A stretch of 64,000 nt of DNA, taken from Gorsachius magnificus. Its lineage: Eukaryota; Chordata; Aves; Pelecaniformes; Ardeidae. The stretch lies in NCBI GenBank assembly GCA_034008185.1, contig CM067081.1, positions 84,898,765-84,962,764 on the forward strand, in the 5' to 3' direction. The translations under genes and the position numbers were made by a program. This document shows, piece after piece, positions 27,401-40,341 of this stretch. Numbering within the stretch: the stretch's first letter is position 1; each line of letters starts with the position of its first letter. The notes under the pieces are model-generated. The model ran no database searches, was not told the origin of the DNA, and saw nothing but the letters and a program-made list of their open reading frames with translations.

Positions 27401-30400
27401 TGGAGGAAACTTTCAGCAAAAAAAAAGGCCGATAGGAGTGAGCACAAAGTCCATAAAGGATAGGAACCATTTTCGGATGTCACAGGAACACTCAACAATT
27501 TGAGAGCCTTCTATTGGTGCACAGTCATTAGATGCACGTTGGAAGCACTTACGGTGGTGTCCTTCCCCAGGTGGGCTCAGAACTGAATCACACCAGCATT
27601 TGGAATGGATGGATCTCTAGTTTTATTTCCTCCAAAAGGAACTGAGGTCTGGTACATAACAACTGCTGTGGGAAACCAATCACATGTAGTAAAATGGAGA
27701 GGGTTTGCTTCAAAACTGCACTATTTCTCCCAATTGCTAATGTACACTTAAACAATGAGGAGCATGTTCCAAAGGTAGCAAAAGTGCTATTCAAACTAAA
27801 AGACACCTGAGGTCATATTTTTATTTCTCAGATTGATTCTGTGAAATCAGTTTATTGAAGCTGTTATTGGGTGAGCTTATGTTATGCAGAAGCTCAGAGC
27901 AGGCTATCCTAACTATTCCTTTAAATATATGGAGTTTTGGATTACACTTTAATCCAAGACTTGAGTCAGTTCTCAGGTTATCCAAACTATACTCCTGTTA
28001 ACTTCACTAGCAGCTTCCAACTGTTAAGTTTCTGAAATTATTGAGAGCCCACAGAGGTAGAAAGACAGACTTAGCTCTCCAGGAGCACTCCTGAAACATC
28101 AAATGTTGTCTACACTTCAGGCAAAGCTGGTTTTCTAGGCTCTGATCCAAATCTGTGAGAGCGTGTTACCAGGAGTCCAATACAGCAACCAATTTCCTCA
28201 GCTGAACTAGGATGTTACAAGCAGAGAAAATATTTCATATACAAACAAACCATCAAAGTGTAAAGATTAAAGTACGCGGTTTTTACAAGATGAAAGACAG
28301 TTTAACAGACATTATTCTAGCAGCAGGTCAGCTAGGTCAGACCAGGATGTTAGATCCTGCAATCCATAAGGAATTTTAAGGAGCAAGGAACCAGACAGGG
28401 CTGGAGATGATTCACTTGTACACAAGTAAAGAACAGAACTGGTCCACCTCTATGCTCCATGGAAAGTTAATTCATATTAAGAAAATACATAGGGTTTGAC
28501 ATTTGGTTTTGGTTTTTTTTTTAAAAAAGCTTACCGATAAAAGCAAGGGAATCGACCAGAGATTGGAAAATCAACATTTCTGGAATTGCTATTCAGAATG
28601 AAGTTCCAACTGAGGCAACATCAGACATTTTCTTTGGATATCTAATAGATGCTTATGTAAATATTCCAAGTCATTTTAAGGAAATTACACAAATATGAAC
28701 CTCCTCCACAGTAGAAAATACATAGATTCTTTTCATATCCTTATTTTAGATGGGTCTTTAATTCATTTCACCCTGGCAGCACATGGTGGCTAACAATTCA
28801 GATGCAGTTGAATACCTGAAAAATCTAGACAGTACTGAGAACCTGATACAGGGAGAAATATCTGAGTTCATTGCCATCAAAAATATAAAGGCTGCTAATT
28901 GGGAAAATGAGTGAAGACCTTGAACAAAGCACTGACCATGTCAACAGTGGGGACAGGGTGACGGGGCAAGAGGAAGAGTTTGGAAGTTATCACAGAGCTA
29001 ACAGCTACCAACTCACTGTGCTAGCAGGGAAAAAACTAAGCACTGTGTGGGATAAAATGCCGAGGCAGAGAGATATATCGCAGATCTCATGCAGACGCCC
29101 AAGTGAAGGAGCCTCCTCCTGCTTGTGTGCAATGATGAGGCATTATTCAGTCCTAGGAACAGAAAGTATTATATTGGGTTTTTGCTTCCCTGTCATGTCG
29201 CAGTGAGTGAGTTTCTCCAGAAGCTGGAGGAGGCCGCATGCTCTCCCAAGGGCAATGTTATTCTGACCCCCTCCTTGATACACCTTACTCTCTTTCTCAG
29301 CAAATTCTGGTCACCTTGCAAACAGTGGTCAACTTGCAAACAGTGAAGGTGAGGGAAATGAGCTTCAGCCAGTCCCACATAAGGTTTCCACAGCCCCAGT
29401 TCACTTCCATGCTGATCTGGCTTCACCGCCAGCTGTAGCCAAGCTGACTCAGAACTCCTATATGCTGTAATTACACTCTCTGCTGTCATCAAGACACAAA
29501 AAGAGTTTGAGGAAAGCCTTTCATTTCTATTGCTATGGTAACCATAGCATAGCTCCCATGAAGAGGTCAGCTCAGGTTGATAAATCACTTGCTGCTCTTA
29601 CTCTTGATCCCCTCCTTAATCTCCCACACACCCTTCTGGGCAGCAAGCCGCCGCCCTTGCGGTCACTGCCAATCTGCCTTTTCTTTCCTGAAAACTTCCT
29701 TTAGCTTGGGGCTGCAGCTCCTGCTTACACAGGTTCTTGCAGAGAACTCAGCCTCTACTTTCAAGCTGCTGCTCAAAACCTCCAGTGTCTTCCTGGCAAG
29801 CTAGGGCTTAAGACACCTGCAGAGGAATTTAGGAGAACTATGCCTGAGTCCCATGAATCCCAGGTGACAGGGGTACCACCCTGTAATCAACAAAGCCACA
29901 CTTTGTGTGACATGAGTATGGCATCACTTCAGTGGCTTCAGAAAAACAGCGAGCTAGTGCCGGATCTGGCCCACCCTACTACAAGTACTCCTTAATGAGG
30001 AATAGTCTGGCTTGCCAAGCAAACCCTCCTCGGTGTCTCAGGAAAACTTAGATGCCTCTCCATTAGATTCAACCTCTGCAGGCGTTACATTAGCACAGGA
30101 AGGTTATCTCTCTGAGCTGCTAAATAAACTAGGAAAGAAACCTCAGCTTCAAGGTAGCGCATATTAAAGTATGTTGAGCAGGTGCTAAAGGACTTCACAC
30201 ATAAAGCTTATGGTGAAACAGGAACCTATGCTGCTGAGATGCAATACTTGACTAGAGAAACTGAGTAAGAGACAGCTCTGTCCACGGTATCAGTTAAGTG
30301 CAGTACCTACCCCACAGTCACATCCAAACTTGGATGCTGCTCCCCTTGTTTACAAACAAGCATGGCCTCTGGTCCAACCCAACCAAGTTACCAAGCTTTC

Positions 30401-30777
30401 TGTGAGGGAAAACCTGAACACAGGCAGCGTGTCAGCAGAGGACCACTTTCTGGATGAGGTAGGCATAGATGTTAAGTGTCCCTCCAACACACCCAACAGA
30501 TCTTCCCAGCACCCACCAGATCTTCGCAGCCCCCAACATACCCCAACAGATCTTCAGTCAGGTCTTCCCAAAGAGAGCAGTTTAGCTATCTCTAGGCTAG
30601 TGAACTATACAGGCTCACAGAACAGGCCCAGGAACAGGTATGTGATAACCAACTCTGGCAAAATACTTTGTCAAGTATCTCACACTCTCCCCTGGGCATC
30701 TGAGAGTTAGCAGGCACTAGGGACCCATCCCAGCAGGCAGCCTGAATGGGGCCCCTTTCTTTGGAGGTACATGAGTT
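21451..30777. other. Long non-coding interval
   Basis: About 9 kb without recognisable genes. Two open frames of 104-126 codons overlap on opposite strands near 26400-26830 and are best explained as chance in a locally GC-richer patch. A short repeat cluster sits at 30491-30560. Confidence 0.6.
30491..30560. repeat. Imperfect tandem repeat, about 20-bp unit
   Basis: Units acccaacagatcttcccagc (30491) and acccaccagatcttcgcagc (30511) are adjacent and agree at 18 of 20 bases. A third partial unit, ccccaacagatcttcagtca, follows at 30541 after a 10-bp spacer of related sequence. Confidence 0.75.
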
Positions 30778-31230
30778 TCATAGAATCACAGAATAGTTGA
30801 GGTTGGCAGGGACCTCTGGAGATTGTCCAGTCCAACCCCTGGCTCAGAGCAGGGTCAGCTACAGCAAGTTGTTCAGGGCTGTGTCCAGGTGAGTTTTGAA
30901 CATCTCCAGTGATGAAGACTCCATCACCTTCTGGGCAACCTGTTCCAGTGTTCAACCACCTGCACCATAAAAAAAATTCTCTCTTTAAGCAGAATTTCCT
31001 GTGTTTCTATTCCTGCCCATTGCATCTTCTTCTGTCACTGGGCACCACTGAGAAGAGTCTGGCTCTGTCCTCTTTATCACTCTTGCATCAGGTATTTATA
31101 AACATTGTTAAGATTCCCCTTGAGCCATCTCTTCTCCAGACTAAACACCACCAGCTCTCTCAGCCTCTCATCACATGATGGATGCTTCATCACCACAGTC
31201 CTTCCCTGGACTCACTCCAGTACATCCATG
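30778..31230 (-). mobile_element. Older CR1 3' fragment
   Basis: Starts with the 3' unit (tcatagaatcacagaatagt) and continues through typical antisense CR1 blocks: gtccaacccctggctc, gatgaagactccatcacctt, tctgtcactgggcacc, tctccagactaaacacca and cttccctggactcactccag. It has many small differences and a short A-rich insertion near 30967, so it is diverged. Truncated at about 31230. Confidence 0.88.
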
Positions 31231-32070
31231 AAAGTTTAGCTGTACAGAAGCAATCTCAGCCACTGCAGCTGGGCTCAAAGGAGACTACTGTCCCTGTCCT
31301 AATTTACTATTACAAGTACAGCCCTTGAGCCTAAGCAACAGCCAATTGAGCCAACACGGGATGGAAAATACAGATTTCAGACCTTGCTGTGCTCCAAGTA
31401 TATGCTAAAGAGGAGTTTTAACCAGTGGTAGTGACCTAGACAGTTTAGTACATTAGGTTACCCGCTCAACAGTTCATGTTGCCCAAGGAAGAAGAATGGA
31501 TCCAAGCCTATTAAGACATGATCACGCAACGTACAGATGCAGATCAATGCTCTCTGAGTAGATGTATCATTTTTTCTACATCTCTTTCATTACATACCCC
31601 ATTTTGGAATGAAAACACAAAAGCAAACTTTTTTATTTCATTGTTATCCCTTACAAGAATCCAAATTCCATTATTCACATGCAAATGAAAAACATCTCTC
31701 GCTTTGTTAAAATTTGGTGTGTATTTCTGTATTGGCAGGCTGTCTTTCTTGCCCTGCCACAGTACTAACAAAATACTGCTCTCTGCTAGATTGCTGTATT
31801 AGGTGTAAACATAAAACCGGAAACAAATACATTTCCCCTGAAGGTCCTTACTCAAACAGGATGAGAGGTCTGAAGTAATGCAAAAGCATGCTTCACAAAC
31901 ATTTTGCTTCAGAAGGATAAGTCAACCATCAAACTTTGCCCTCTATCCGTGCTTAGGAATTATTTCTTCAGACTTTGGACTGCATATGTAAGGTTTGGCT
32001 TTTTCACAGCCTCCTCTCTCTTCACTGAGAGAAGCCTATAGGTTGCTCATGGCAATCATGCTTCATTTCT
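31231..32070. other. Non-coding, no recognised feature
   Basis: Single-copy sequence between two older CR1 fragments. Confidence 0.6.
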
Positions 32071-33030
32071 CAGAATGCTTCAGGTTTGAAGGGACCTCTG
32101 TAGGTCATCTGGTCCACCCCTGCTGCTCAAGGAGGACCGCCTACAGACAGCTGCCCAGGATCATTATCCAGGCAACTTTTGAGTATCTCCAAGGATGGAG
32201 ACTCCACAACCACTCTGAGCAACCTGTGCCAGGGCTTGGTCACCGTCGGAGTGGAGAAAGTGTTCCTTGATGTTCAGAGGGATCCTCCTGTTTCAGTTTG
32301 TGCCCTTTGCCTCTGGTCCTGTCACTGGGCACCTCTGAGAAGAGCCTGGCTCCGTCTTCTTTGCACCTCAGGTATTTATACACATGGATGAGGTTTCCTC
32401 CTTCCCACCTCGAGCCTTCTGTTCTCTAGGCTGAACAGTCCCAGCTCTGGCAGGCAGGTGCTCAGCCATCTCCAGGAAAGCAGGGCTCCATCATGCGTAA
32501 CGGTGACTTGGGAAGAAAAATGCCATCACTCCGAACGTCCCCCGCTTTTTTCGTGCCCCCGGGGGCCCTTGGTTGGGGAGCTGTCCCGGCTGTGCCTCCT
32601 CCCAACTTCTTGTGCACCCCCAGCCTCCTCACTGGTGGGGTGGGGTGAGGAGCAGGAAAGGCCTTGACTCTGCGTAAGCCCTGCTCAGCAGTAATGAAAC
32701 CATCCCTGTGTTATCAACCCTGTTTCATCAACCCTGTTTCTAGCACAAATCCAAAACACAGCCCCACACTAGCTATGGTAAAGAAAATTAACTCTGCCCC
32801 AGCCAAAACCAGTACACACTCTCAGCCTTTCCTCACAGGAGGGATGCTCCAGTCCTTTAATCACCTTAGCGGCCCTTCACTGGACTCCCTCCAGTATGCC
32901 CATGTCTCTCTTGTACTAGGCAGCCCAGAACTGGACCCAGCACTCCAGGTGTGGCCTCACCAGGACTTAATAGAGGGGAAGGATCACCTCCCTCAACCTG
33001 CTGGCAACACTGCTAATGCAGCCCAGGATT
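32071..33030 (-). mobile_element. Old CR1 fragment split by an LTR insertion
   Basis: Antisense CR1 blocks run from 32071 to 32448 (gatggagactccacaacc, tgtcactgggcacctctgag, ggctgaacagtcccagctct). They resume from 32819 to about 33030 (ctctcagcctttcctcacag, tccctccagtatgcccatgt, gcactccaggtgtggcctca). The two halves are contiguous in a CR1 copy, so the 370 bp between them is a later insertion. The order of events is therefore clear: CR1 first, LTR second. Confidence 0.88.
32449..32818 (-). mobile_element. Truncated ERV LTR nested in CR1
   Basis: The same LTR family as the copy at 5140-5730, in the same orientation. It covers the part from gcaggtgctcagccat to the canonical LTR start (plus strand ccaaaaccagtacaca, i.e. 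TGTGTACTGG on minus). About 200 bp of the LTR 3' part are missing, and an internal block around the TATA region is deleted near 32560-32580. Flanks are ...ccagctct and ctctcagcc, so a short CTCT repeat borders it. No retroviral gene is attached. Confidence 0.85.
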
Positions 33031-35123
33031 CAGCTGGAAAAGGCTCCTTTGCCTCCTTCCATTTTGGAAACGGCATGCTGCTGCTTCTCTCAGCTCAAAC
33101 AGGAGATGGGTCCCTTGTGGCAGTAATGTATTTGTCTCCAGGATGCTGCTTCGTGTGGCACAGTTAGCAGGAAGAGGATTGGGAGATCAAGGTGCTGCTT
33201 CCAGCTTCACTCCAGTTTGTACGTCTTTTTGTACGTCTTTTTGTCTCCTCCATTTTCTGGATAAATCACAGCTTCTCACAGACAATACAACCGGGACGTG
33301 ATTAAATGAAAAATGCGATTCTTGACACCACAGTTCACAGTTGGCACCGTGATTCTTTAACACAGTAGCTAAGCACTTTGAGTAACACAATTTAATATAT
33401 TTGAAAATACATTTGCATGTTACAGACAATCTTAGGAAATGCCTCACCTGTCACAAACCGGTGGCCAGTGTCTCTCATTGGGGAAGACATACAGTGACAC
33501 CAATTCTGTTGATACCTGCTATTTCTCAGGCACGCATTTGCAAACCACTTCAGAAAAACACTGCCAAAGGAACACACTTTATATTTCATTGCCATTAAAG
33601 CTTCTTTTAGTGAAGAGATAAACTGGCTGTGTAACCTGAGATTTTCTAAAGCAACACAAAGAGCTCTCAAACTTAACTGTTTTACAAAGCTGTAATAAGG
33701 GACACAGTGCTTTTTATTTTTGTACAGATATTTATTTACCTTTTGATGAATTTAAAAAGTCACTTTGCCCAAAACCAAAATGAAACACAAAGCTCAAAAT
33801 TCAGAAGTTTTCTTTATAGGAAAAAGTGCCCCAGGCATTTGGAGCCTGTCAGTTACACAGCTCAGGTCCAGCTTCTGTGACAGGTCTGATGATGCCACAT
33901 TGCTGATGGGATCCAGCCTTGAACACCGTACAGCACCTCTCGCCTCCCCCTTCTGTCCCAGCGATTCAGGCTGCAGTCCTGGCTTTGCAGGGCCGCCTGC
34001 AATTGTCACGCATTCCCAAGGAAGAACAGATCCAAGTCTACCTAGACGTGATCAATGCAACGTACAGGTGCAGATCAACACATGACAATCACTTGTGATT
34101 TGTAAGTTAAGACACACCATTCCGTTCTATTGGGGAATGAGTGCCATGACCATGGAGTGGTTGCTGGGTGAGGGAAAACAAGGGTGAGCCTTAATTCACC
34201 TTTATACTCATTTACTGAAATTAACTGAGTATTGCATGGCTGGAGCCCTGATAATGCTCCAGGTTTATGACTGGTTCTTCTACAACTTTCATACAAGTGT
34301 TCAAATTACATTTTAACGTATGAGTGTGTTTACTTTCTCTCTTACAAAATACAAATACAAAACCACCTTCTAATAATCACTTCAGTAATTTTGTAGGTCA
34401 GAATTATGTTCGGTATTATCAGACTTTCAGGAGAAATAGAGCAAATAAACTTGAACTTTTGTAAAGTGAAATCACTTGTAAAAGCAAAGTGAAAAGACGT
34501 GTATCCAACATCAATTATTATAATCACAAAGAGCTGAAATACAGCAACAATTTCTCATTTGTACATATTGAACAGCAAAAAAGTAAAAAAATATATATAT
34601 ACAACAAGCTTAATAGGGAAACAGACCTCAAACAGCTCTCTACTGCTCATGGATATGACAACTTTCCCTTAAATTTTTTAGTGCGTTCCCCCTCATTCAC
34701 AAGAACTAATGTATTTTACCTTCCTGTTCTAAGGTGAACTGAAAACAATCAAATCTTCCTTCAAATCGAGAACAGTTGTGAACTAGTGAATTACTGCATA
34801 TTCACCTGAGATCATTCTGAAATACAGGACAAGATCAATAATGATTAACAGCTAAGGTGCACAACCATTTTATTATTTTTAAAGAGAAACAGCATTTATA
34901 CCAAAGATTTTTTGCTACAGGACAGTAAAACTGTCATCTGTAAAGAGAATTATTGAAAACAATACAGGAGGAGACACTATAAGGACCATAACCAGCTTAC
35001 TCTTCTACTTTCTTCTATTCAATATTATCCTGTTCCCAATTTTCTGTAACATAAAAAGAGGGAGGGGAAGGAAGAATAAATGGAAAAAAAATAATGATTA
35101 AAAACATTTCTTCTGTAATTCAG
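33031..35123. other. Non-coding, downstream flank of CTPS2
   Basis: AT-rich DNA with no exon-like signal. It includes a further AATAAA on the minus strand at 34869-34874, so part of it could still be CTPS2 3'UTR if distal polyadenylation is used. Confidence 0.5.
33219..33242. repeat. Perfect 12-bp tandem duplication
   Basis: Two exact copies of gtacgtcttttt in a row, close to the end of the old CR1 at 32071-33030. Confidence 0.8.
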
Positions 35124-36751
35124 TTTATTTCATGCTTATGACAGTTTCTCTCAAATCCATTGACTGACTTCGAAGTAGTCCTAAGGTAAATACTACAAGT
35201 AGACACATTTTGTCTAGGTCAAACAGCATAAAGCAAAACCACAAAGCTAAATATAGTCTATGTGTGTATCCAGCTCTGATTATTGGGTAGAATTAACCCT
35301 GAGGTAAAAATAAAGGAGCCAATGCTTCTGTCCTTCTTCTAAATCTGGAATTAGTTATTTAATCCTTTCTAGAGTAATTCTGTTGAATACAACTGGTATC
35401 CACTAGTGTCATGTTCAAACAAAATGAGCTTGACTACTGAGAACTGCTTAAACACATCACAAAAGCACATTCATCCAAGCACTGAAAAAGTCACATCTGC
35501 AACAGTAAGTACGGTCAGAGCTAAAGGGGCTGTCCTGTACATTTTGGTCTCAAGAAACAGAGCCATAGCGATGTCTGGAGGTGGGAAGGATCCAGGCAAG
35601 AGAAAAAAGGAACATTTTGTCTACTTATTTTTTGGTCACTCTAGGACATGCATCAGTACCGTATCTGCATGCACCAGGTCATGAAATCATTTAACATTTT
35701 GTTCTCCGCTCTCATGATTTGGGGATATATTATCATCTTTAACATGTGGTACATGAGATGGAAAAAGAAATAAATTAAAAATCACAGCAGAAACCCATGC
35801 TGTGCATAAGGACTAAACTCCAAATTCTAGCATCTCATGCCAGTATTTTAATCAGGAGACCATCAGGCAGAAATGCATCATTCATATGCAGCCTTAATCG
35901 TCTGTTTGGCAGAGCTGCTTTGTGACTACACCCTGTGAGAGGAATAAAATCAGAGGGGGAAAGTTGTGTCCTGCTTACAGAAGTGCTCAAAAATACTGAA
36001 AAGCATGAATGTACACATGTATCAGAGTACCATACCAGCCACAACTCTGATGAACCTGTGTAGGGAAATTAAAGTAAGACTAAGATTCAAACCCAGATCC
36101 AGCAGAGATCAGGTGTCTCACAGGAAATCTAACCTTGAAACTGAAAGGAAATCTATGGCTACTATGATTACAGGTGAAAAAAACAACCGATCCAACATCA
36201 CTTTGGCAATGCCTATGGCAAACAAAGCTACAATTTTGTAAAACTTGTCTGTATCTCTCACTCTGCAAATTAAATCCAAGTATTTATATCTTGGGATGTC
36301 TTCGCTGAATCGATGCATCAAATGCAATTACAGGTGAATATTAATGCAAAATAAAAAGTCACATCAACACAGCATACTTGAAGTGATCCAACTTTGCAAA
36401 CTGAAGTAACAAAAAAAAGAAAATATAATTTTTATATGTATTTTCATTGTACCTTCAAACACTAACACCGCTTGACTTTGTACAGCATCCTACATACCAG
36501 CTGTACCCAAAACACTTAGCAGACTTTAATATCACAGCTGCAGAGTTAAGCAGCAGAAGAGGAAAACAATTAAGTGCTGCAGGCAAGAAAGAAAACATAA
36601 GCTCTCAGATGGGATTTGAAACAAAAGTGACAATCAAGATAACTTTGTCTTCTGTTTTAAGTCTAGAAGAAATAAATGTCATAAAGCAGTCTCAAAATAA
36701 TTCAGTTTACCTCAATAGCATCATCCATTTCTGTGATCTCATACAATCATT
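35124..36751 (-). other. CTPS2: Probable CTPS2 3'UTR region with candidate poly(A) signals
   Basis: The sequence after the CTPS2 stop is non-coding and contains several possible polyadenylation signals on the minus strand. ATTAAA occurs at 36525-36530, 35847-35852 and 35358-35363. The first canonical AATAAA is at 35124-35129, about 1.6 kb after the stop, and another lies at 34869-34874. Which is used cannot be told from sequence alone, so the 3' boundary is a guess. Confidence 0.35.
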
Positions 36752-36821
36752 TCAGCTTGTTTCTGAATAAGATAACTCTTTTTCTGGAGAGCTGTCATCA
36801 CTGAGGTCACTGTAGCTGTCA
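36752..36821 (-). CDS. CTPS2: CTPS2 last coding exon (C-terminal regulatory tail and stop)
   Basis: This is the terminal coding exon: 70 bp to the TGA, with acceptor tttaacag. It completes a Ser codon and reads SDSYSDLSDDSSPEKELSYSETS then stop, 23 residues as in the human tail. The first half (YSD, SDDS) is the conserved Ser/Asp-rich tail that is phosphorylated in vertebrate CTP synthases. The last ten residues differ from the human end (about PRIAELEIS by recollection). The exon is separated from the previous one by a 9.1-kb intron. It is called from its open frame, exact phase, matching tail length and acceptor; no other exon in that intron offers such a match. Confidence 0.88.
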
Positions 36822-37845
36822 CTGTTAAAAGCAATACACAGTCAGAAGGATTTAAACCAAATACGTTATTTCAAACCCTCCAACCCAGATGATGCAAATG
36901 ACCAACACTTTCCTCAAATGCAACCCACTTCCAGAAAACTACTTTAAGCTCATGCTCAATTTTGGGATTTTAGAATGCCTTCCTCTAGAGGAATGGGCTT
37001 AAGTTTGGAGTCTAAGACCTGATGAGAAGAAATATTCTACTTGATAAACAGTATGTTCCATTTCTTTTTGTTTGGCTCCCTTACATTCATTCCACAGTTT
37101 GGAAGCAGGATTAACATTGTGGAGAATAACAGGTATTCTGAGTAAGACTAAAAGGAATTTCTCCTTTATGATGAAGAAAATGATTGTTTTGACCAAAGAA
37201 AAAGTTAAGACAACGTTAACTCTATTTACTCCAAATGCTTCAATGTATACTTAAGTTACAATTCTTGCTCTTCCACTCAGAACATAAATAATTTTCACTG
37301 CACCAAGCAATATCCTGAAAGTTTTTGCTGAGGTTTTATCCCCTTCTGCTGTTTCCTGAGAGAAGCAGACTGGTTTTCACAGAACAAACTGCCATGCAAG
37401 TGATCATTTTGTAAGTGGCTGAAACAAATAAACAATGAAGGACAGGAATCACCACAGTGACTGAGAAAGAAGTGCCCACAAACCACAGTTTCAGTCAGCT
37501 GTGACGTCTATCAGATCTCCACATTCACCTTAACTCTTAAGTGCAACAAACTGCACCTCTTCAGAAGAGCCTCCAGCTTCAACCTCCCTCTACTACGCTT
37601 CACTTCTACAGTCTGTTTCCCAGATAGTTGAATTTCCCAAGATCAGAAGCCAGCAAAGGGAGCCCAGGGAACCACCAAGCACATTTGAGCAGCAATAACT
37701 CTGGTCAGTTCTGTAATGCTTCAGAGAGCAGGTTATGGTTAACACAGTACAGGTGGGGATCTCAGGCCTCGTTTGTCTGAGTACACTGGTGGCAGCCTTG
37801 GGTACCAACCCTACTCCAACCACTGCATACCGTCCTGTGACATCT

Positions 37846-37891
37846 CACTCTTACCACATACACCTTCACACTCTTACCACATACATCTTCA
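37846..37891. repeat. 23-bp tandem duplication
   Basis: cactcttaccacatacacct plus tca is followed at once by a second copy that differs at one base (cacc against catc). Located in the last CTPS2 intron, about 1 kb upstream of the terminal exon. Confidence 0.85.
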
Positions 37892-40235
37892 TCCTCCAGC
37901 CAATGGGACCTCAGTCACGTCACGCTCCCCACCTCTGGGGACCATCTCGCACTGAGACATCAAGCACATAATCAGCCCATGACCCACCTAGACACAGCCT
38001 TATCAGTTGATCTGCAGTGAGTGCCTGCTGTGTAGTGTTCCAAGGGGAACTATGTAACCCCGCAGCTGGAGATCTTTGATTTAGATTGCAGTGTGGGACA
38101 GCGAACAAACTGCACTCAGTTATACTGGTGCTTGTTACTGAGCACTGAATTTCACCCTCTCTTCTTTGCAAAAAAAAAAAAGCCAACAAAGATTAGGTAA
38201 AAACATAGCCATTTTAGTAGAGTGGGACAGGAGGAGTGGCACTAACAGCCATCTCATTTAATTTCTATCCCTGACTGTTAGGAAAGCCTCCCACAGTTAC
38301 AGCAATCACTGTACCAAATTCTGTACAAAACAGCGTAGATATTCCAACTGTTCTAACATTAAGACTTTGCCTACAGCATTCCGCCCTGTCTTTGCATGAC
38401 ACACATGTTGTTGATGCGGTTCTTACAAAGAGTGTGTCATATCAGGCTAGCAAGAAACGCTCAATTCGATCATTTCACCAGCTGACAAACAATTACACAG
38501 TTCAAGTGAGGAAAGTGTTGTTAACAGTATGATCAAGCATGCCAGATGCACACAGATAAACACAACATCACCAACATTGTACTTACTTCTTTCTGAAAGT
38601 ACCCATGGAAACATGGAATAAAAATTCAGTATTATTAAAACAGTTTTGCATTTTCACATCACAGCAAAATAGCAAAAATTGTCCACACAACAGAGGCTAA
38701 ACAGAGCTGTGTAATCTCATGATAGCCCTGGTTTAAGCCCAAAGTCTTCAGAGAAATTTTTTTTTTTTTAATGGGTTGCCCAGTGGCAATCACAGCCCAA
38801 ACATATGCCAGAGCTCCATATACAATCAGTATGGGAGACAGATGCTTAAGTAGAAATGCTAGGAACCAACAAGATGAGTGCAGAACTGCCCAGCTTCATC
38901 TCCTGAAGACAGTTAGGCACTGATCTCCACCCAGCACTCTCAACATTGGTCCTCCCCCACTCAATGACATAGGTTTTAGAGGTATTTGCCCATAGAAGCA
39001 GTCACATAATGCTGGCTGCTTCTGTCATTTCATTGACTTACCACCCTAATGCCTCAGGCCTGTTTCCGGTTTGCAGAAGCTGAGGGTCACTTGGCTAGCC
39101 ACTAGCACAGAGGCTAAAACACTTATGTGGCCGATTGCAATTTTGTTCCTCTTCCCATACTGCCCAATTCAGTACAAGGTTTGATTCCACATCCCAGAAT
39201 AGGGCTCTTGTCACAGCATTCTTGATTGTTTTGTGGTAGCACCTCATGATCTCCCCTACTTTAGGGCTGCCCTGCTGGCTCTAAGTCAGTTTTGTTTCCT
39301 GGAGGCAGGCCACAGTGGCAAGAAAGGTAGGGGAAATGCCCAGGTCAGGGTCAGCCCTTGGGCTTCAGACCCAGGTAACTCAGGTCAGTCTCACAGTTTC
39401 AGCTGCTTGAATGTCATCTCTAAGCACCCCCAGAAACCGTGGCATCATGTCAGCAAGAAGAACTTGGGCTCTAAGGAAACCTGAACTTCTTCAAGAGCTA
39501 AGCTGCTGGTGGACTTGGAAGTAAACTGGGACTCATGAATCCTGGCATATCTGCACCCAGGTGCTGTAGCTTCAAACCACTGCTCATACCCAGTTTGCAA
39601 GGTTTACTGTGATACGAACTGTGTTCAACTGGTAAGTCATCTGAAGAAAAACTCCAGGTGGCATTAACCACAAACAAGTCATCACCTCTCTTAGGAATAA
39701 ATGTGTACTTCCTTCCAAATTGCATTGAGTTACTATACAGATATTAAACACAAAAAACAAATGGATATTTTGTTCTCACAGTTGCTAATATTGCATAATC
39801 TTACTTAAATGTGCTGGCTATGAAAGTGGCGGTGGTGGGAAATCAAACAGCCTGGTTTTTCCTTTATGAAATTCTTTTTCACATTAAGCCCAACTGAAAA
39901 AATATGCCTACATTTCCTTCAGCAAGCTTTCTCTGTGTACAAATTAATCAGCAATTATCTTGGGCAGGAACTTGACACCAACTTCACCTTGTTTGTAACC
40001 ATTCCCACAACAGTGGACTCCAACAAAAAGGAGCTAGTGAACAGATCTAAGGCCATCACAGCAATTCTAGTCCATCTTTTTTTCTTTCAGGGATCTGAAG
40101 TATAAAGACGTGGCCAAGAGAAAAAGAGTATACAGTGTCACTGCATCTAGTCAGTCACTTCAGTCTTCAGATGAAGAATTTTGGTGACTTTGATCCTTAC
40201 ACCTAATCTACCTGTAGTTAATGGAAACACATTCA

Positions 40236-40341
40236 CTGCAAAGTGAAATATCAACCAGTACCTAGCTGGTATTTTACTCTGCAGTTAACTGCAACATGAA
40301 ACATCTACTAGTACCTAGCTGGTATTTCACTTTGCATTGAA
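40236..40341. repeat. Two-copy 53-bp tandem repeat with palindromic units
   Basis: Two adjacent units with a period of exactly 53 bp. Unit 1 contains accagtacctagctggtatt (from 40254) and unit 2 contains actagtacctagctggtatt (from 40307). Each unit starts near actgcaa and is itself an imperfect palindrome. In unit 1, gcaaagtgaaata at the left pairs with tattttactctgc at the right, with 11 of 13 positions complementary. The left end of unit 1 and the right end of unit 2 (tatttcactttgc) are also perfectly complementary over 13 bp. Confidence 0.85.
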
